Shown one piece after another: positions 28,257 to 40,060 of a DNA stretch of 41,473 bases. The translations under genes and the position numbers were made by a program. The notes under the pieces were generated by a model. That model did no database searches and was not told the origin of the DNA. It worked only from the letters and a program-made list of their open reading frames with translations. The DNA is from Lysobacter antibioticus HS124 (lineage in GTDB: Bacteria > Pseudomonadota > Gammaproteobacteria > Xanthomonadales > Xanthomonadaceae), in NCBI RefSeq assembly GCF_000336385.2, contig NZ_HG424531.1, positions 1 through 41,473 of the forward strand, in the 5' to 3' direction. Each line of letters opens with the position of its first letter. Within the stretch, counting starts at the first letter, position 1.

Positions 28257-29166
28257 TCAGGCGCAGGATCTCGTTCGAACGCCGGTTGACCGTGTCCAGG
28301 ATCAGGCCGGTGGCCAGCAGGATGAACGCGGTCAGCGCCAAGGCCGCGGCGAGCACCGCGGTCGAAGGATGAGTGACCGCGCCGGTGAGGCTGTACTCGT
28401 GGACCACGAAAGCGCCGAAGCCGACGCTGGCCAGCGCCGCCAGCAGCGCGGCGGTGCCGAAGAACAGCAGCGGGCGCAGGTCCTTGAACAGAAAGCCGAT
28501 GGTGCGCAGTACCCGGAAGCCGTCGCGAAAGGTGTTGAGCTTGGACTCGCTGCCTTCCGGGCGCACGCCGTAGGGCACGGTGCGCTCGCTGAGCACGAAG
28601 GCGTTGGCCATCGCGAACACGGTCATTTCGGTTTCGATCTCGAAACCGCGCGACAGCACCGGCATCGACTTGACGAAACGGCGCGAGAACGCGCGATAGC
28701 CCGACAGCACGTCGCGCACCGGTTGGCCGAACAGGCGGCCGATGCTCCAACGCACCAGCTTGTTACCGAAGCCGTGGAAGCGCCGGAACGAATCCGAATC
28801 GTGCTGTTCCAGGCGGGTGCCGACGACCATGTCGGCGCGGCCTTCGATCACATCCTCGAGCAGGGCCAAGGCGTGTTCGGCCGGATAGGTGTCGTCGCCG
28901 TCCACCATCAGGTACACGTCGGCCTCGACCTCTCGGAACATGGTCCGCACCACGTTGCCCTTGCCCTTGGCCGGCACCCGCCGCACCCGCGCGCCGGCGC
29001 CAAGCGCCAGCGCGGCGGTGTCGTCGCTACTGGCGTTGTCGAACACCCAGATCTCGGCATCGGGCAGCGCGCGGCGAAAATCGGCGACCACCTTGGCCAC
29101 CGTTTTGGCTTCGTTGTAGCAAGGGATCAGGACCGCGCTGCGCAAACCGCCGCTCCGGGAGGCCAT
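28222..29166 (-). CDS. Family 2 glycosyltransferase, GtrB/DPM-like (polyprenyl-phosphate sugar synthase)
   Basis: A 314-residue protein. The GT-A domain has the opening SAVLIPCYNEAKTVAKVV, the nucleotide-binding VFDNASSDDT and the metal-binding LMVDGDDTYP. The middle contains VRDVLSGYRAFSRRFVKS and GFEIETEMTVFA, typical of dolichyl/bactoprenyl-phosphate glucosyltransferases. Two C-terminal helices (LLFFGTAALLAALASVGF; LAAALALTAFILLATGLIL) anchor it, as in GtrB. It probably loads a sugar from a nucleotide donor onto undecaprenyl phosphate at the cytoplasmic face. Convergent with the GT-C gene (35-nt overlap) and divergent from gtrA-like. Confidence 0.9.
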   Translation of the reverse strand: MASRSGGLRSAVLIPCYNEAKTVAKVVADFRRALPDAEIWVFDNASSDDTAALALGAGARVRRVPAKGKGNVVRTMFREVEADVYLMVDGDDTYPAEHALALLEDVIEGRADMVVGTRLEQHDSDSFRRFHGFGNKLVRWSIGRLFGQPVRDVLSGYRAFSRRFVKSMPVLSRGFEIETEMTVFAMANAFVLSERTVPYGVRPEGSESKLNTFRDGFRVLRTIGFLFKDLRPLLFFGTAALLAALASVGFGAFVVHEYSLTGAVTHPSTAVLAAALALTAFILLATGLILDTVNRRSNEILRLITDQVVRYKSE

Positions 29167-29276
29167 GGGATTGGGCGCGATGGTACAGGGTCGTGTGGCT
29201 AGAATGCGCGAATGCCCGGTTCCCAGTCCGCTGCCGTACGCTCCGCCCCCTTCGCCTCGCGCGAGGGCCGTCGCGC

Positions 29277-29660
29277 ATGAGCCTGACCCGCCAGGGCCGC
29301 AACTACCTCATCTTCGGCGCCCTGCAGTACGTCCTCGACTGGGGCGTCATGGTCGGGCTCAGCCACCTGGGCATGCCGGTGGAGGCCGCCAACTTGGCCG
29401 GACGCATCAGCGGCGCCATGCTCGGGTTCTGGCTCAACGGCCGCTTCACCTTCGCCGGCGACGACACCACGGTGGGACGGCGCCAGTTCGGCCGCTTCGT
29501 GACCATGTGGATCGGCACCACCCTGGTCAGCACCTGGGCGGTAGGCACGGTCGACGACTACGCCGGGCTCCGATGGACCTGGCTGGCCAAGCCCTTGATC
29601 GAAATCGTCCTCGGCGGCGTCGGTTTCCTGATCTCGCGCCATTGGGTGTATCGGCGCTGA
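29277..29660 (+). CDS. GtrA-family membrane protein (polyprenyl-sugar flippase)
   Basis: A 127-residue protein with four predicted helices, typical of GtrA. It starts RNYLIFGALQYVLDWGVMVG and has the characteristic ANLAGRISGAMLGFWLNGRFTFAG (here in two pieces: AGRISGAMLGFWLN and GRFTFAG) and a C-terminal FLISRHWVYRR, matching the family's usual F..R.WVF ending. GtrA proteins are thought to flip bactoprenol-linked sugars for O-antigen or other surface polymers. It lies divergent from the GT2 gene, 110 nt apart, which fits joint function. The ATG has GAGGG 10 nt upstream; an earlier in-frame start adds a low-quality Arg-rich segment and is not favoured. Confidence 0.88.
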   Translation: MSLTRQGRNYLIFGALQYVLDWGVMVGLSHLGMPVEAANLAGRISGAMLGFWLNGRFTFAGDDTTVGRRQFGRFVTMWIGTTLVSTWAVGTVDDYAGLRWTWLAKPLIEIVLGGVGFLISRHWVYRR

Positions 29661-29759
29661 GGTTCGCGGACGTAGCGGCTGACCGCCGGCACCGCGATCG
29701 CACCGGATTGCGCTCGCGGCTGACCCGCTCCTACAGGGCGCGGACGCGCCACGCAGAAA

Positions 29760-29790
29760 CGAAAACGCCGGCGCGGGGCCGGCGTTTTCG
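29760..29790 (-). terminator. Terminator of the ATP synthase operon
   Basis: Perfect 13-bp arms CGAAAACGCCGGC and GCCGGCGTTTTCG around a 5-nt loop, 22 nt past the atpC stop. Each arm carries an A or T run, so the structure works as a terminator in both directions and could also stop the convergent gtrA-like transcript. Confidence 0.85.
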
Positions 29791-29812
29791 CATCGGGCCG
29801 CAGCGCGACCGA

Positions 29813-30238
29813 TCAGTGCTTGACGTTCTTGCGCAGGCGCTCGAGCGCCTGCAACTGCGCCATCGCCTCGGCCAGCTTGGCCTGGGCTTCGGCGACGTCC
29901 ATCTGCGGGCCGCGGTTGGCCAGCGCGCGCTCGGCTTCTTCCTTGGCCGCGCGCACGGCGGCCTCGTCGATGTCCTGGGCGCGGATCGCGGTGTCGGCCA
30001 GCACGGTCACGACCTGCGGCTGCACTTCGAGGATGCCGCCGGACACGGCGAAATCCAGCTGCTCGCCGCTGGGCAGGGTCACCACGACCTTGCCGGGCTT
30101 GAGGCGGGTGATCAGCGGCGCGTGCCGCGGGGCGATACCGAGCTCGCCGATCTCGCCGGTGGCGACCAGCAGCGTCGCTTCGCCGTGGAAGATTTCTTCC
30201 TCGGCGCTGACGATGTCGCAACGGAAGGTGGATGCCAT
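29813..30238 (-). CDS. atpC: ATP synthase F1 subunit epsilon
   Basis: A 141-residue protein of normal length. It begins with the beta-sandwich domain ([36 protein letters not shown]), ending in the helical hairpin ([20 protein letters not shown]). Epsilon couples rotation of the central stalk to catalysis and inhibits ATP hydrolysis through its C-terminal helices. It is the last gene of the operon. The gap of 130 nt to atpD holds a hairpin at the atpD stop and a GGGATTC repeat element, so its expression may be set separately. Confidence 0.95.
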   Translation of the reverse strand: MASTFRCDIVSAEEEIFHGEATLLVATGEIGELGIAPRHAPLITRLKPGKVVVTLPSGEQLDFAVSGGILEVQPQVVTVLADTAIRAQDIDEAAVRAAKEEAERALANRGPQMDVAEAQAKLAEAMAQLQALERLRKNVKH

Positions 30239-30262
30239 GTCTCTCTCGCTTCGCTCGTTCGA

Positions 30263-30368
30263 CGGGATTGGTGATTAGGGATTGGGGATTCGTAGATGCG
30301 ACGTACGGAGATCGGCCTTCGCCGATCCCGAACCACGAGTCACGAATCCCGAGACGCCGTCAGGCGTC

Positions 30369-30370
<2 letters not shown>
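30263..30370. repeat. GGGATTC-type inverted repeat and hairpin between atpD and atpC
   Basis: Arm one (30263-30292) consists of heptad-like GGGATT units starting CGGGATTGGTGATTAGGG. The facing arm (30324-30351), read in reverse complement, starts CGGGATTCGTGACTCG. They can form a long imperfect stem. Beside it a perfect hairpin GAGACGCC-GTCA-GGCGTCTC (30351-30370) begins within the atpD stop codon. The same repeat type occurs at two other ATP synthase junctions. Confidence 0.65.
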
Positions 30371-31865
<1,495 letters not shown>

Positions 31866-32729
31866 TTAGACCGCCGCGGCGCCGCCGACGATTTCGGAGA
31901 TTTCCTGGGTGATCGCTGCCTGACGGGCCTTGTTGTAGACCAGGTTCAAGGTGCCGATCAGCTTGGTGGCGTTGTCGCTCGCCGCCTTCATCGCGACCAT
32001 GCGCGCGGCATGCTCGGAGGCCACGTTCTCCAACACCGCCTGGTACACCAGCGACTCGATGTAACGGGTCAGCACGTGGTCGAGCACGGTCTGCGCATCG
32101 GGTTCGTAGATGTAGTCCCAGTCGTGCTTGGCGACCTGCGTCTCCGGTTCCGGCAGCGGCAGCAGCTGATCGAACGCCGCGCGCTGGGTCATCGTATTGA
32201 CGAAGTCGTTGTAGCAGACGAACACCCGATCGATGTTGCCGGCGCTGTAGGCGTCCAGCATCACCTTGATCACGCCGACCAGCTGCTCCAGGTGCGGCTG
32301 GTCGCCCAGATGGGTGACCGACGCCAGCATGTTGACCTTGATCCGGCGGAAGAACACCGAGGCCTTCTGGCCGATGGTGACCACGTCGACCTCGACGCCC
32401 TGCTCCTGCCACTTGCGGAACTCGCCGAGCAGCTTGCGGAACAGGTTGTTGTTGAGGCCGCCGGCCAGGCCGCGGTCGGACGACACGATCACGTAGCCGA
32501 CGCGCTTCACGTCCTTGCGCTCGACCATGTACGGATGCCGGTAATCGGAATTGGCCTGGGCCAGGTGACCGATCACCTGCTTGATCACGCGCGCGTACGG
32601 GCGCGAGGTCTTCATCCGATCCTGCGCCTTGCGGATCTTGGAAGCCGAGACCATTTCCAGCGCGCGGGTCACCTTGCGGGTGTTCTGCACGCTCTTGATC
32701 TTGGTTTTGATTTCTCTGCCGCCGGCCAT
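31866..32729 (-). CDS. atpG: ATP synthase F1 subunit gamma
   Basis: A 287-residue central-stalk subunit of normal length. The N-terminal coiled-coil begins [19 protein letters not shown], with [20 protein letters not shown]; the C-terminal one ends [17 protein letters not shown] and [20 protein letters not shown]. Both are the diagnostic ends of gamma, the rotor inside alpha3beta3. The central Rossmann-like part contains [12 protein letters not shown]-like [22 protein letters not shown] element fills the gap to atpA upstream. Confidence 0.97.
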   Translation of the reverse strand: MAGGREIKTKIKSVQNTRKVTRALEMVSASKIRKAQDRMKTSRPYARVIKQVIGHLAQANSDYRHPYMVERKDVKRVGYVIVSSDRGLAGGLNNNLFRKLLGEFRKWQEQGVEVDVVTIGQKASVFFRRIKVNMLASVTHLGDQPHLEQLVGVIKVMLDAYSAGNIDRVFVCYNDFVNTMTQRAAFDQLLPLPEPETQVAKHDWDYIYEPDAQTVLDHVLTRYIESLVYQAVLENVASEHAARMVAMKAASDNATKLIGTLNLVYNKARQAAITQEISEIVGGAAAV

Positions 32730-32744
32730 TGCTCGCTCCGCTCA

Positions 32745-32832
32745 CGGGATTGGCGATTCGGGATTCGGGATTCGTTCGAACCGATCCCGCGTCTCTCTTC
32801 AGCCAATCCCCAATCCCGAATCCCTAATCCCG
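32745..32832. repeat. GGGATTC-type inverted repeat between atpA and atpG
   Basis: Arm one (32745-32774) reads CGGGATTGGCGATTCG then two more GGGATTCG units. The facing arm (32804-32832) in reverse complement reads CGGGATTAGGGATTCG and two GGGATTG units. The 29-30 nt arms differ at a few positions and are separated by 29 nt, so a long stem can form in DNA or RNA. Confidence 0.7.
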
Positions 32833-32837
32833 CCGGC

Positions 32838-34388
<1,551 letters not shown>

Positions 34389-34445
34389 TGTCGTTTCCTT
34401 GGTCCTGCATCGCGATGGGCGACGCGCGGGTGCTTTCTTTTGTTT

Positions 34446-34521
34446 GGGATTGGGGATTGGCGATTCGGGATTCGTTCAAGCCTTGGCTTCTCGAATCCCG
34501 AATCCCGAAACCCGAATCCCG
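34446..34521. repeat. GGGATTC-type inverted repeat between atpH and atpA
   Basis: Arm one (34446-34474) reads GGGATTGGGGATTGG followed by CGATTCGGGATTCG. The facing arm (34492-34521) in reverse complement reads CCGGGATTCGGGTTTCGG and GATTCG units. Only 17 nt separate the arms, so a long imperfect stem-loop forms just after the atpH stop codon. Confidence 0.7.
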
Positions 34522-34524
34522 GCT

Positions 34525-35052
34525 TCAGCCGGCCAGCGCCGTCTGCAGGCGCGCGAGCTTGCCCTTCAGCGAGCCGTCGATGACGACGTCGCCGGCGTCG
34601 ATCACCGCGCCGCCGATCAGCGAAGCGTCGACCGCGGTCTCGACTTCGACCTGGCGGCCGAAGCGCTTGACCAGCGCGGCCTTGATCGAGTCCAGCTCGG
34701 CCGCCGGCAGGTCGCTGGCGGAGGTGACCTTGGCCTTGACCACGCGGTCGGCGTCGGCGCGCAGCTCTTCGAACAGACCGGCGATTTCCGGCAGCAGGCC
34801 GAGGCGACGGTTGTCGGAGAGCAGCGCCAGGAAGCGCTGCACCGATTCGTCCGCGCCGTCGATCGCGACCAGGCCGACGGCGTCGGCCGCGCTCAGCTGC
34901 GGGTGGCCGAGGACCGCCTGCACCTGCGGGTCGGCGGCGACGCGCGCCGAAAAGGCGAGCGCCTGCGACCATTCGGCGGAGCGGCCGGCATCGCGCGCGA
35001 GCGCGAAGGCGGCGCGGGCGTACGGACGGGCGAGGGTGAGGTTCTGGCTCAT
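34525..35052 (-). CDS. atpH: ATP synthase F1 subunit delta
   Basis: A 175-residue peripheral-stalk subunit (E. coli 177). The N-terminal helical domain includes TLARPYARAAFALARD, the conserved opening. The C-terminal portion has VTSASDLPAAELDSIKAAL and GGAVIDAGDVVIDGSLKGKL, the family-specific ending. Delta links the b dimer to alpha. It starts 16 nt after atpF. Confidence 0.96.
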   Translation of the reverse strand: MSQNLTLARPYARAAFALARDAGRSAEWSQALAFSARVAADPQVQAVLGHPQLSAADAVGLVAIDGADESVQRFLALLSDNRRLGLLPEIAGLFEELRADADRVVKAKVTSASDLPAAELDSIKAALVKRFGRQVEVETAVDASLIGGAVIDAGDVVIDGSLKGKLARLQTALAG

Positions 35053-35068
35053 CGCGTGGGCGTTCCGA

Positions 35069-35539
35069 TCAGATTTCTGCGGCCAGCTCGTCGAGCAGCG
35101 CCTTGTGGGCGTTGGCGTCGATTTCGCGCTTGAGCAGCTTCTCGGCGCCGGTCACGGCCAGCGCGGACACCTGCTTGCGCAGGTCTTCGCGGGCGCGGTC
35201 GGCGGCCGCTGCGATCTCGGCGTCGGCCAGCGCCTTCAGGCGGGTGGCTTCGACCATCGCATCGGTCTTGGCCTGGTCGACGATCTGATTGGCGCGCTGA
35301 TGCGCCTGCTCGATGATCTCGTTGGCCTTGGTGCGGGCTTCGCGCAGCGCGGCGTCGACGCTTTCCTGCGCCTGGGCAAGGTCCTTCTGGCTGCGCTCGG
35401 CAGCGGCCAGGCCTTCGGCGATTTTCTTCTGGCGCTCTTCGATCGCTGCATTCAGCGGCGGCCAAATGAACTTCATCGTGAACCAAACGAGGATCGCGAA
35501 GGAGAGCATCTGGCCGAAGAAAGTCATGTTGGGATTCAT
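35069..35539 (-). CDS. atpF: ATP synthase Fo subunit b
   Basis: A 156-residue subunit, the same length as E. coli b. One N-terminal membrane helix ([20 protein letters not shown]) is followed by a long charged coiled coil ([20 protein letters not shown] onward) and a C-terminal delta-binding part. The start MNPNMTFFG is supported by GAGGA 7 nt upstream; a longer upstream frame lacks this. It forms the stator that resists rotation. Confidence 0.96.
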   Translation of the reverse strand: MNPNMTFFGQMLSFAILVWFTMKFIWPPLNAAIEERQKKIAEGLAAAERSQKDLAQAQESVDAALREARTKANEIIEQAHQRANQIVDQAKTDAMVEATRLKALADAEIAAAADRAREDLRKQVSALAVTGAEKLLKREIDANAHKALLDELAAEI

Positions 35540-35626
35540 GACGGGTCCTCGACGTTGCTTACGTTGGGCCGGCGCTTGCCGGCCCGGATTGCCCGGTCCG
35601 CGCCCGCGGGCGCGGACCGACACGGA

Positions 35627-37188
<1,562 letters not shown>

Positions 37189-37240
37189 GCGGGTCTCGTC
37201 GGTCTGGGGAGTGGCGCAAAGCGCCCGTTAGAGCCGCAAA

Positions 37241-37269
37241 AGTATAGAACGCGGCCGACTTTGCGGCAA
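37241..37269 (-). promoter_or_regulatory. atpIp: Sigma-70 promoter of the ATP synthase operon
   Basis: Read on the minus strand: -35 TTGCCG, exact 17-nt spacer, -10 TATACT (5 of 6 to consensus). It lies about 53 nt upstream of the atpI start. The match is the best in the window for a vegetative promoter. Confidence 0.7.
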
Positions 37270-37463
37270 CCGGCGACGTCACAGGGCGGTCAACGATTGT
37301 CCGGTCTATGGCTTCTATCGCGGCAGGCGGGTGACGGAGGCGGTCTTTCATGCCGACACTGTCGCCGGAACCCCGCCGTCGTTGAATTACCCGTGAGGTA
37401 AGCAGGCGACACGGCCCCCGCAACCGATAGGTGAAAGCTATCACAACGCGCTGTTTTTTCGAT

Positions 37464-37510
37464 TTGCCTTTCCCCGGGACCGGCGTATTGTTGAGAACAA
37501 TTCTCAACAA
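37464..37510 (+). promoter_or_regulatory. Promoter overlapped by a Fur-like palindrome
   Basis: A 10-bp perfect dyad: arm TTGTTGAGAA (37488-37497), spacer CAA, arm TTCTCAACAA (37501-37510). Its core TGAGAACAATTCTCA is one base from the 7-1-7 Fur-type sequence TGAGAATnATTCTCA. It covers the -10 element of a fair promoter (TTGCCT, 16 nt, TATTGT; 37464-37491) just 12 nt before the next start codon, the classic place for a repressor. Which regulator binds is inference. Confidence 0.6.
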
Positions 37511-37521
37511 GGCCTCGCGCC

Positions 37522-37728
37522 ATGACCAAGACCCTGAGCTTCGCCTGCGTGCATTTCTCGGTCGCCTTCCTGGTCGGCTACCTGATGACGGGCAGCGTCT
37601 GGGTCGGCGGCGCCCTGGCCCTGGTCGAGCCGGCCTGCAACACGGTCGCCTTCCACCTGCACGAGAAGGTCTGGAAGCGGATCGAGCGCCGCCGCGCCGC
37701 GGCCGCCTCCCCGGCGCTGGCGTCCTGA
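37522..37728 (+). CDS. DUF2061 small membrane protein
   Basis: A 68-residue protein matching DUF2061: KTLSFACVHFSVAFLVGYLM and TGSVWVGGALALVEP then NTVAFHLHEKVWKRIE. Two hydrophobic helices face a conserved His/Glu-rich junction (H near 10, E near 36, HLHEKVW), and the tail is basic. Function is unknown; the His and Glu residues inside or near the membrane could bind metal, which would fit the Fur-like operator directly upstream, but this is inference. It stands alone with a terminator after it. Confidence 0.88.
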   Translation: MTKTLSFACVHFSVAFLVGYLMTGSVWVGGALALVEPACNTVAFHLHEKVWKRIERRRAAAASPALAS

Positions 37729-38041
37729 AGCGAATTCTTTGACGAACGGCGGAACCTTTCGCCGAGGCGCCGGTCAGTATTCGGGAACGCCCGCCGCCAC
37801 TCTCTCCTCGTCAATGGCAAAGCAGCGGCGGGCACCCCGAAGCCCCGGCCTGATCCGCCGGGGCTTCGCCTTTAGGTCCGTTTTTTGCGTCTACGGGTTC
37901 GCTGTTTGAGACATCGCGCTTTGCCGCAACGGGCGAGCGACGCTTTTTTCACGGATGCGCTACTCCGCCGCGGGCATTGATGGACGCGACGGCACATGAA
38001 TACGCCGTCATTCCCCCGCAGATCGCAGATGGAGTGCCTCC
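37729..38041 (+). other. Stretch without a gene between the DUF2061 and barrel genes
   Basis: A 313-nt gap. It contains the terminator at 37839-37867 and, beyond it, the likely promoter area of the outer-membrane protein. No small gene with a ribosome binding site was found. Confidence 0.5.
37839..37867 (+). terminator. Intrinsic-type terminator after the DUF2061 gene
   Basis: Arms GAAGCCCCGGC and GCCGGGGCTTC (11 bp) with a 7-nt loop, followed by TTTAGG and a T6 run a little further on. It lies about 110 nt past the DUF2061 stop. Confidence 0.7.
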
Positions 38042-38848
38042 GTGACTTCCAGATTCCTGCCCTTGACGCTCGCGCTCGCCGCCGCGGGCGCCTGCGCCGC
38101 CCTGCCCGCGCGCGCGGAAGACGACCGCTTCACCGTGCGCCTCGGCGCGATGTCGGTCGACGCCAGCGGCGAACTCAGCGCCGGCACCACGTTCCGCGGC
38201 GATCCTTACCGCTTCAGCCAGGACTTCGATTTCGGCAGCGAGGAAACCGTGCCGCGGATCGAAGGGCTGTTCCGTTTCAGCGAACGCAATCGCCTGCTGT
38301 TCAACTACTTCGGCTACGACAAGAAGCGCCGCGCCACGCTCAGCGAGAACGTGTCCTTCGGCGACACCACCCTTCCCGCCGGCAGCTTCGCCGAGGCCAA
38401 GGCCAAGTTCGAACTCGCCAGCCTGGTCTACGACTACGCCGTGGTCGAAACCCAGACCGTCAGCTGGGGCCTGCAGATCGGCGTGGAGTACGCCAAACTC
38501 GAAGGCAAGCTGCGCGCCGCTTCCGGCCCCGACAGCTACCGCACCAGTTCCAGCGAAGACGGCTACGCGCCGGTCGTCGGCACGCGCCTGACCGTGGCGC
38601 CGAACGATCGCTGGCGCTTCGTCGTGCAGGGCCAGTACCTCGACGCCGACTGGGGCGACTTCGGCGATTACGAAGGCGACCTGAGCCGCGCCAATGCCCT
38701 GGTCGAATACCGCTTCACCCCGGCGATCGGCGCCTTCGTCGGCTACGACTGGTTCAAGATCGACGCGCGCCGCAGCGGCCGCGACGGCGTGCTCGGCCTG
38801 GACCAGCGCTTCAAGGGGCCGATGGCGGGGGTGACGTTCTCGTTCTGA
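38042..38848 (+). CDS. Small outer-membrane beta-barrel protein
   Basis: A 268-residue protein with a signal peptide (LTLALAAAGACAALPARA). The mature part alternates short amphipathic strands and ends in MAGVTFSF with terminal Phe, the usual BAM signal. Strands such as RFTVRLGAMSV, RNRLLFNYFGYD and RWRFVVQGQYLDADWGD suggest an 8- or 10-stranded OmpW/OmpA-like barrel. The start is GTG with GGAG 8 nt upstream; no in-frame ATG exists. Function unknown. Similar proteins are abundant surface components of Xanthomonadaceae. Confidence 0.85.
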   Translation: MTSRFLPLTLALAAAGACAALPARAEDDRFTVRLGAMSVDASGELSAGTTFRGDPYRFSQDFDFGSEETVPRIEGLFRFSERNRLLFNYFGYDKKRRATLSENVSFGDTTLPAGSFAEAKAKFELASLVYDYAVVETQTVSWGLQIGVEYAKLEGKLRAASGPDSYRTSSSEDGYAPVVGTRLTVAPNDRWRFVVQGQYLDADWGDFGDYEGDLSRANALVEYRFTPAIGAFVGYDWFKIDARRSGRDGVLGLDQRFKGPMAGVTFSF

Positions 38849-38856
38849 ATCCCCCG

Positions 38857-38886
38857 GCGCCGCCTCCCGTCGGGCGGGAGCGGCGC
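38857..38886 (+). terminator. Terminator-like hairpin after the barrel gene
   Basis: Stem GCGCCG / CGGCGC continued by CTCCCG / CGGGAG with one bulged C, loop TCGGG. It begins 8 nt past the stop codon. No T tract. Confidence 0.55.
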
Positions 38887-39045
38887 AGGCGGCCGTCCGA
38901 AGCGGCGGCCTGCCGCGCAGGGCCGAAGCCGTCCACGCCCAACGTTTGCCCACGAAGCTCGAAGACTCGCGGCTTCAGCGGCCGCGTTCGCACGCACCGC
39001 TTCGATCGACCGCGGCTCGCGCCGTTCCGGACCTGGCGAGAAGCG

Positions 39046-39894
39046 CTATAGGTCCGGCAGCCAGCCGTAAGGATTGTCCAAACGCTGGCGCAGGCAGGTT
39101 TCCAGCGCGGCGGGCATCAGGCCTAGGCGCGCGCGCCGCGCTTCCATCGCGGCCTCGTCGTCGCTCGGCGTGCGCACTACCCGCTTGCCGTCCCGATACT
39201 CGTGCGCGGTGCCGTAGCGCTGCGGTTGCCCGTCGTCGATCAAGGCCCGATCGATGCGCTCGGCGACGCCGTGCAGGTAATACGCCGGCGCCCCGGGCGA
39301 GGCGAGCTCGGCGCGAAGGAAGCGCTCGCCCGCCTCGCGCTGGAACGCCGCATCGTCGCGGACCGCGGTGATGCCGTACCACAGCACTTCCAGGCCGTCC
39401 TCGCCGACCTCGGCCAGCCCCGGCAGCGGATCGCGCCGGAGGAACTCGCGCATCTGCATGGCCTTGGCCTGCGCCTGGGCGCGCTCGGCGCGCACCTCGT
39501 CGGTGTCCGGATGCCCGAAAGCCTTGCGCAGCGACTGGTTGTAGTCGGCCATCGAAGCCTGCGACATCAGTTCGGTCGCGCTCGCACCGCCGGACCATTG
39601 CAGCAGGGCCGTCCGCAGTTCCGGGTCGCGCGGTTCGGCGCGCGCTTCGCGCCGGGCCTGCGCCCGCTGCGCGCGCGCGGCGGCCGCGTCGGACCAAGCC
39701 CGGCCGCCGGGGCAGTCCGCATAGTCTTGATCGGAGGGAAACTCCGGCAAGACCACGGTCGCCGCAGCGGGCGCGCAGATCGCCACGGCCACGGCCAGGC
39801 AAATCGCCCGCCATGCCGGCCGGAGCCAGTCCGCGGTGCCCAGGCGGCAACGAGAAGGGCCATGCGCGAATCGGATCGAACGAATCCAGGCCAT
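39046..39894 (-). CDS. Exported DUF6624-like protein
   Basis: A 282-residue protein with an Arg-rich N-terminus followed by a signal peptide (AICLAVAVAICAPAAA). The C-terminal half has IDRALIDDGQPQRYGTAHEY and VRTPSDDEAAMEARRARLGL, which match by eye the closing region of DUF6624 proteins (typically ...GKPQ.YGTQ... and ...R...GL). The N-terminal half, with a long charged stretch (AAARAQRAQARREARAEPRD), is unrecognised. GGAGA lies 7 nt before the ATG. Function unknown; it stands alone. Confidence 0.75.
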   Translation of the reverse strand: MAWIRSIRFAHGPSRCRLGTADWLRPAWRAICLAVAVAICAPAAATVVLPEFPSDQDYADCPGGRAWSDAAAARAQRAQARREARAEPRDPELRTALLQWSGGASATELMSQASMADYNQSLRKAFGHPDTDEVRAERAQAQAKAMQMREFLRRDPLPGLAEVGEDGLEVLWYGITAVRDDAAFQREAGERFLRAELASPGAPAYYLHGVAERIDRALIDDGQPQRYGTAHEYRDGKRVVRTPSDDEAAMEARRARLGLMPAALETCLRQRLDNPYGWLPDL

Positions 39895-39922
39895 CGACGT
39901 TCTCCTTGGCTTGCCTCGCTGG

Positions 39923-39947
39923 GACGCCTGGCTTGCCGCCAGGCGTC
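39923..39947. terminator. Hairpin between lpdA and the DUF6624 gene
   Basis: GACGCCTGGC, loop TTGCC, GCCAGGCGTC, a perfect 10-bp stem about 110 nt past the lpdA stop and just upstream of the DUF6624 start. It may end lpdA transcription or act in the leader of the next gene. Confidence 0.45.
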
Positions 39948-40060
39948 GCGTTGCCGCAGTTCCGTAGCGGCCGGCCCCTACCTCTCCAGAAGCCCGGCCC
40001 GGACAGCCGCTCCCGATGCGTGGCGCGGCCCGAGCCGCGCCGCCGCCGGGACGGCGCCGA

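Larger units (their letters stand above)
37189..37521. other. Divergent control region of the ATP synthase operon and a DUF2061 gene
   Basis: A 333-nt gap holding the minus-strand ATP synthase promoter, a small hairpin GGCGC-AAA-GCGCC at 37213-37225 in its leader, and on the other side the promoter and palindrome of the DUF2061 gene. Each is annotated separately. No further gene is seen. Confidence 0.6.
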
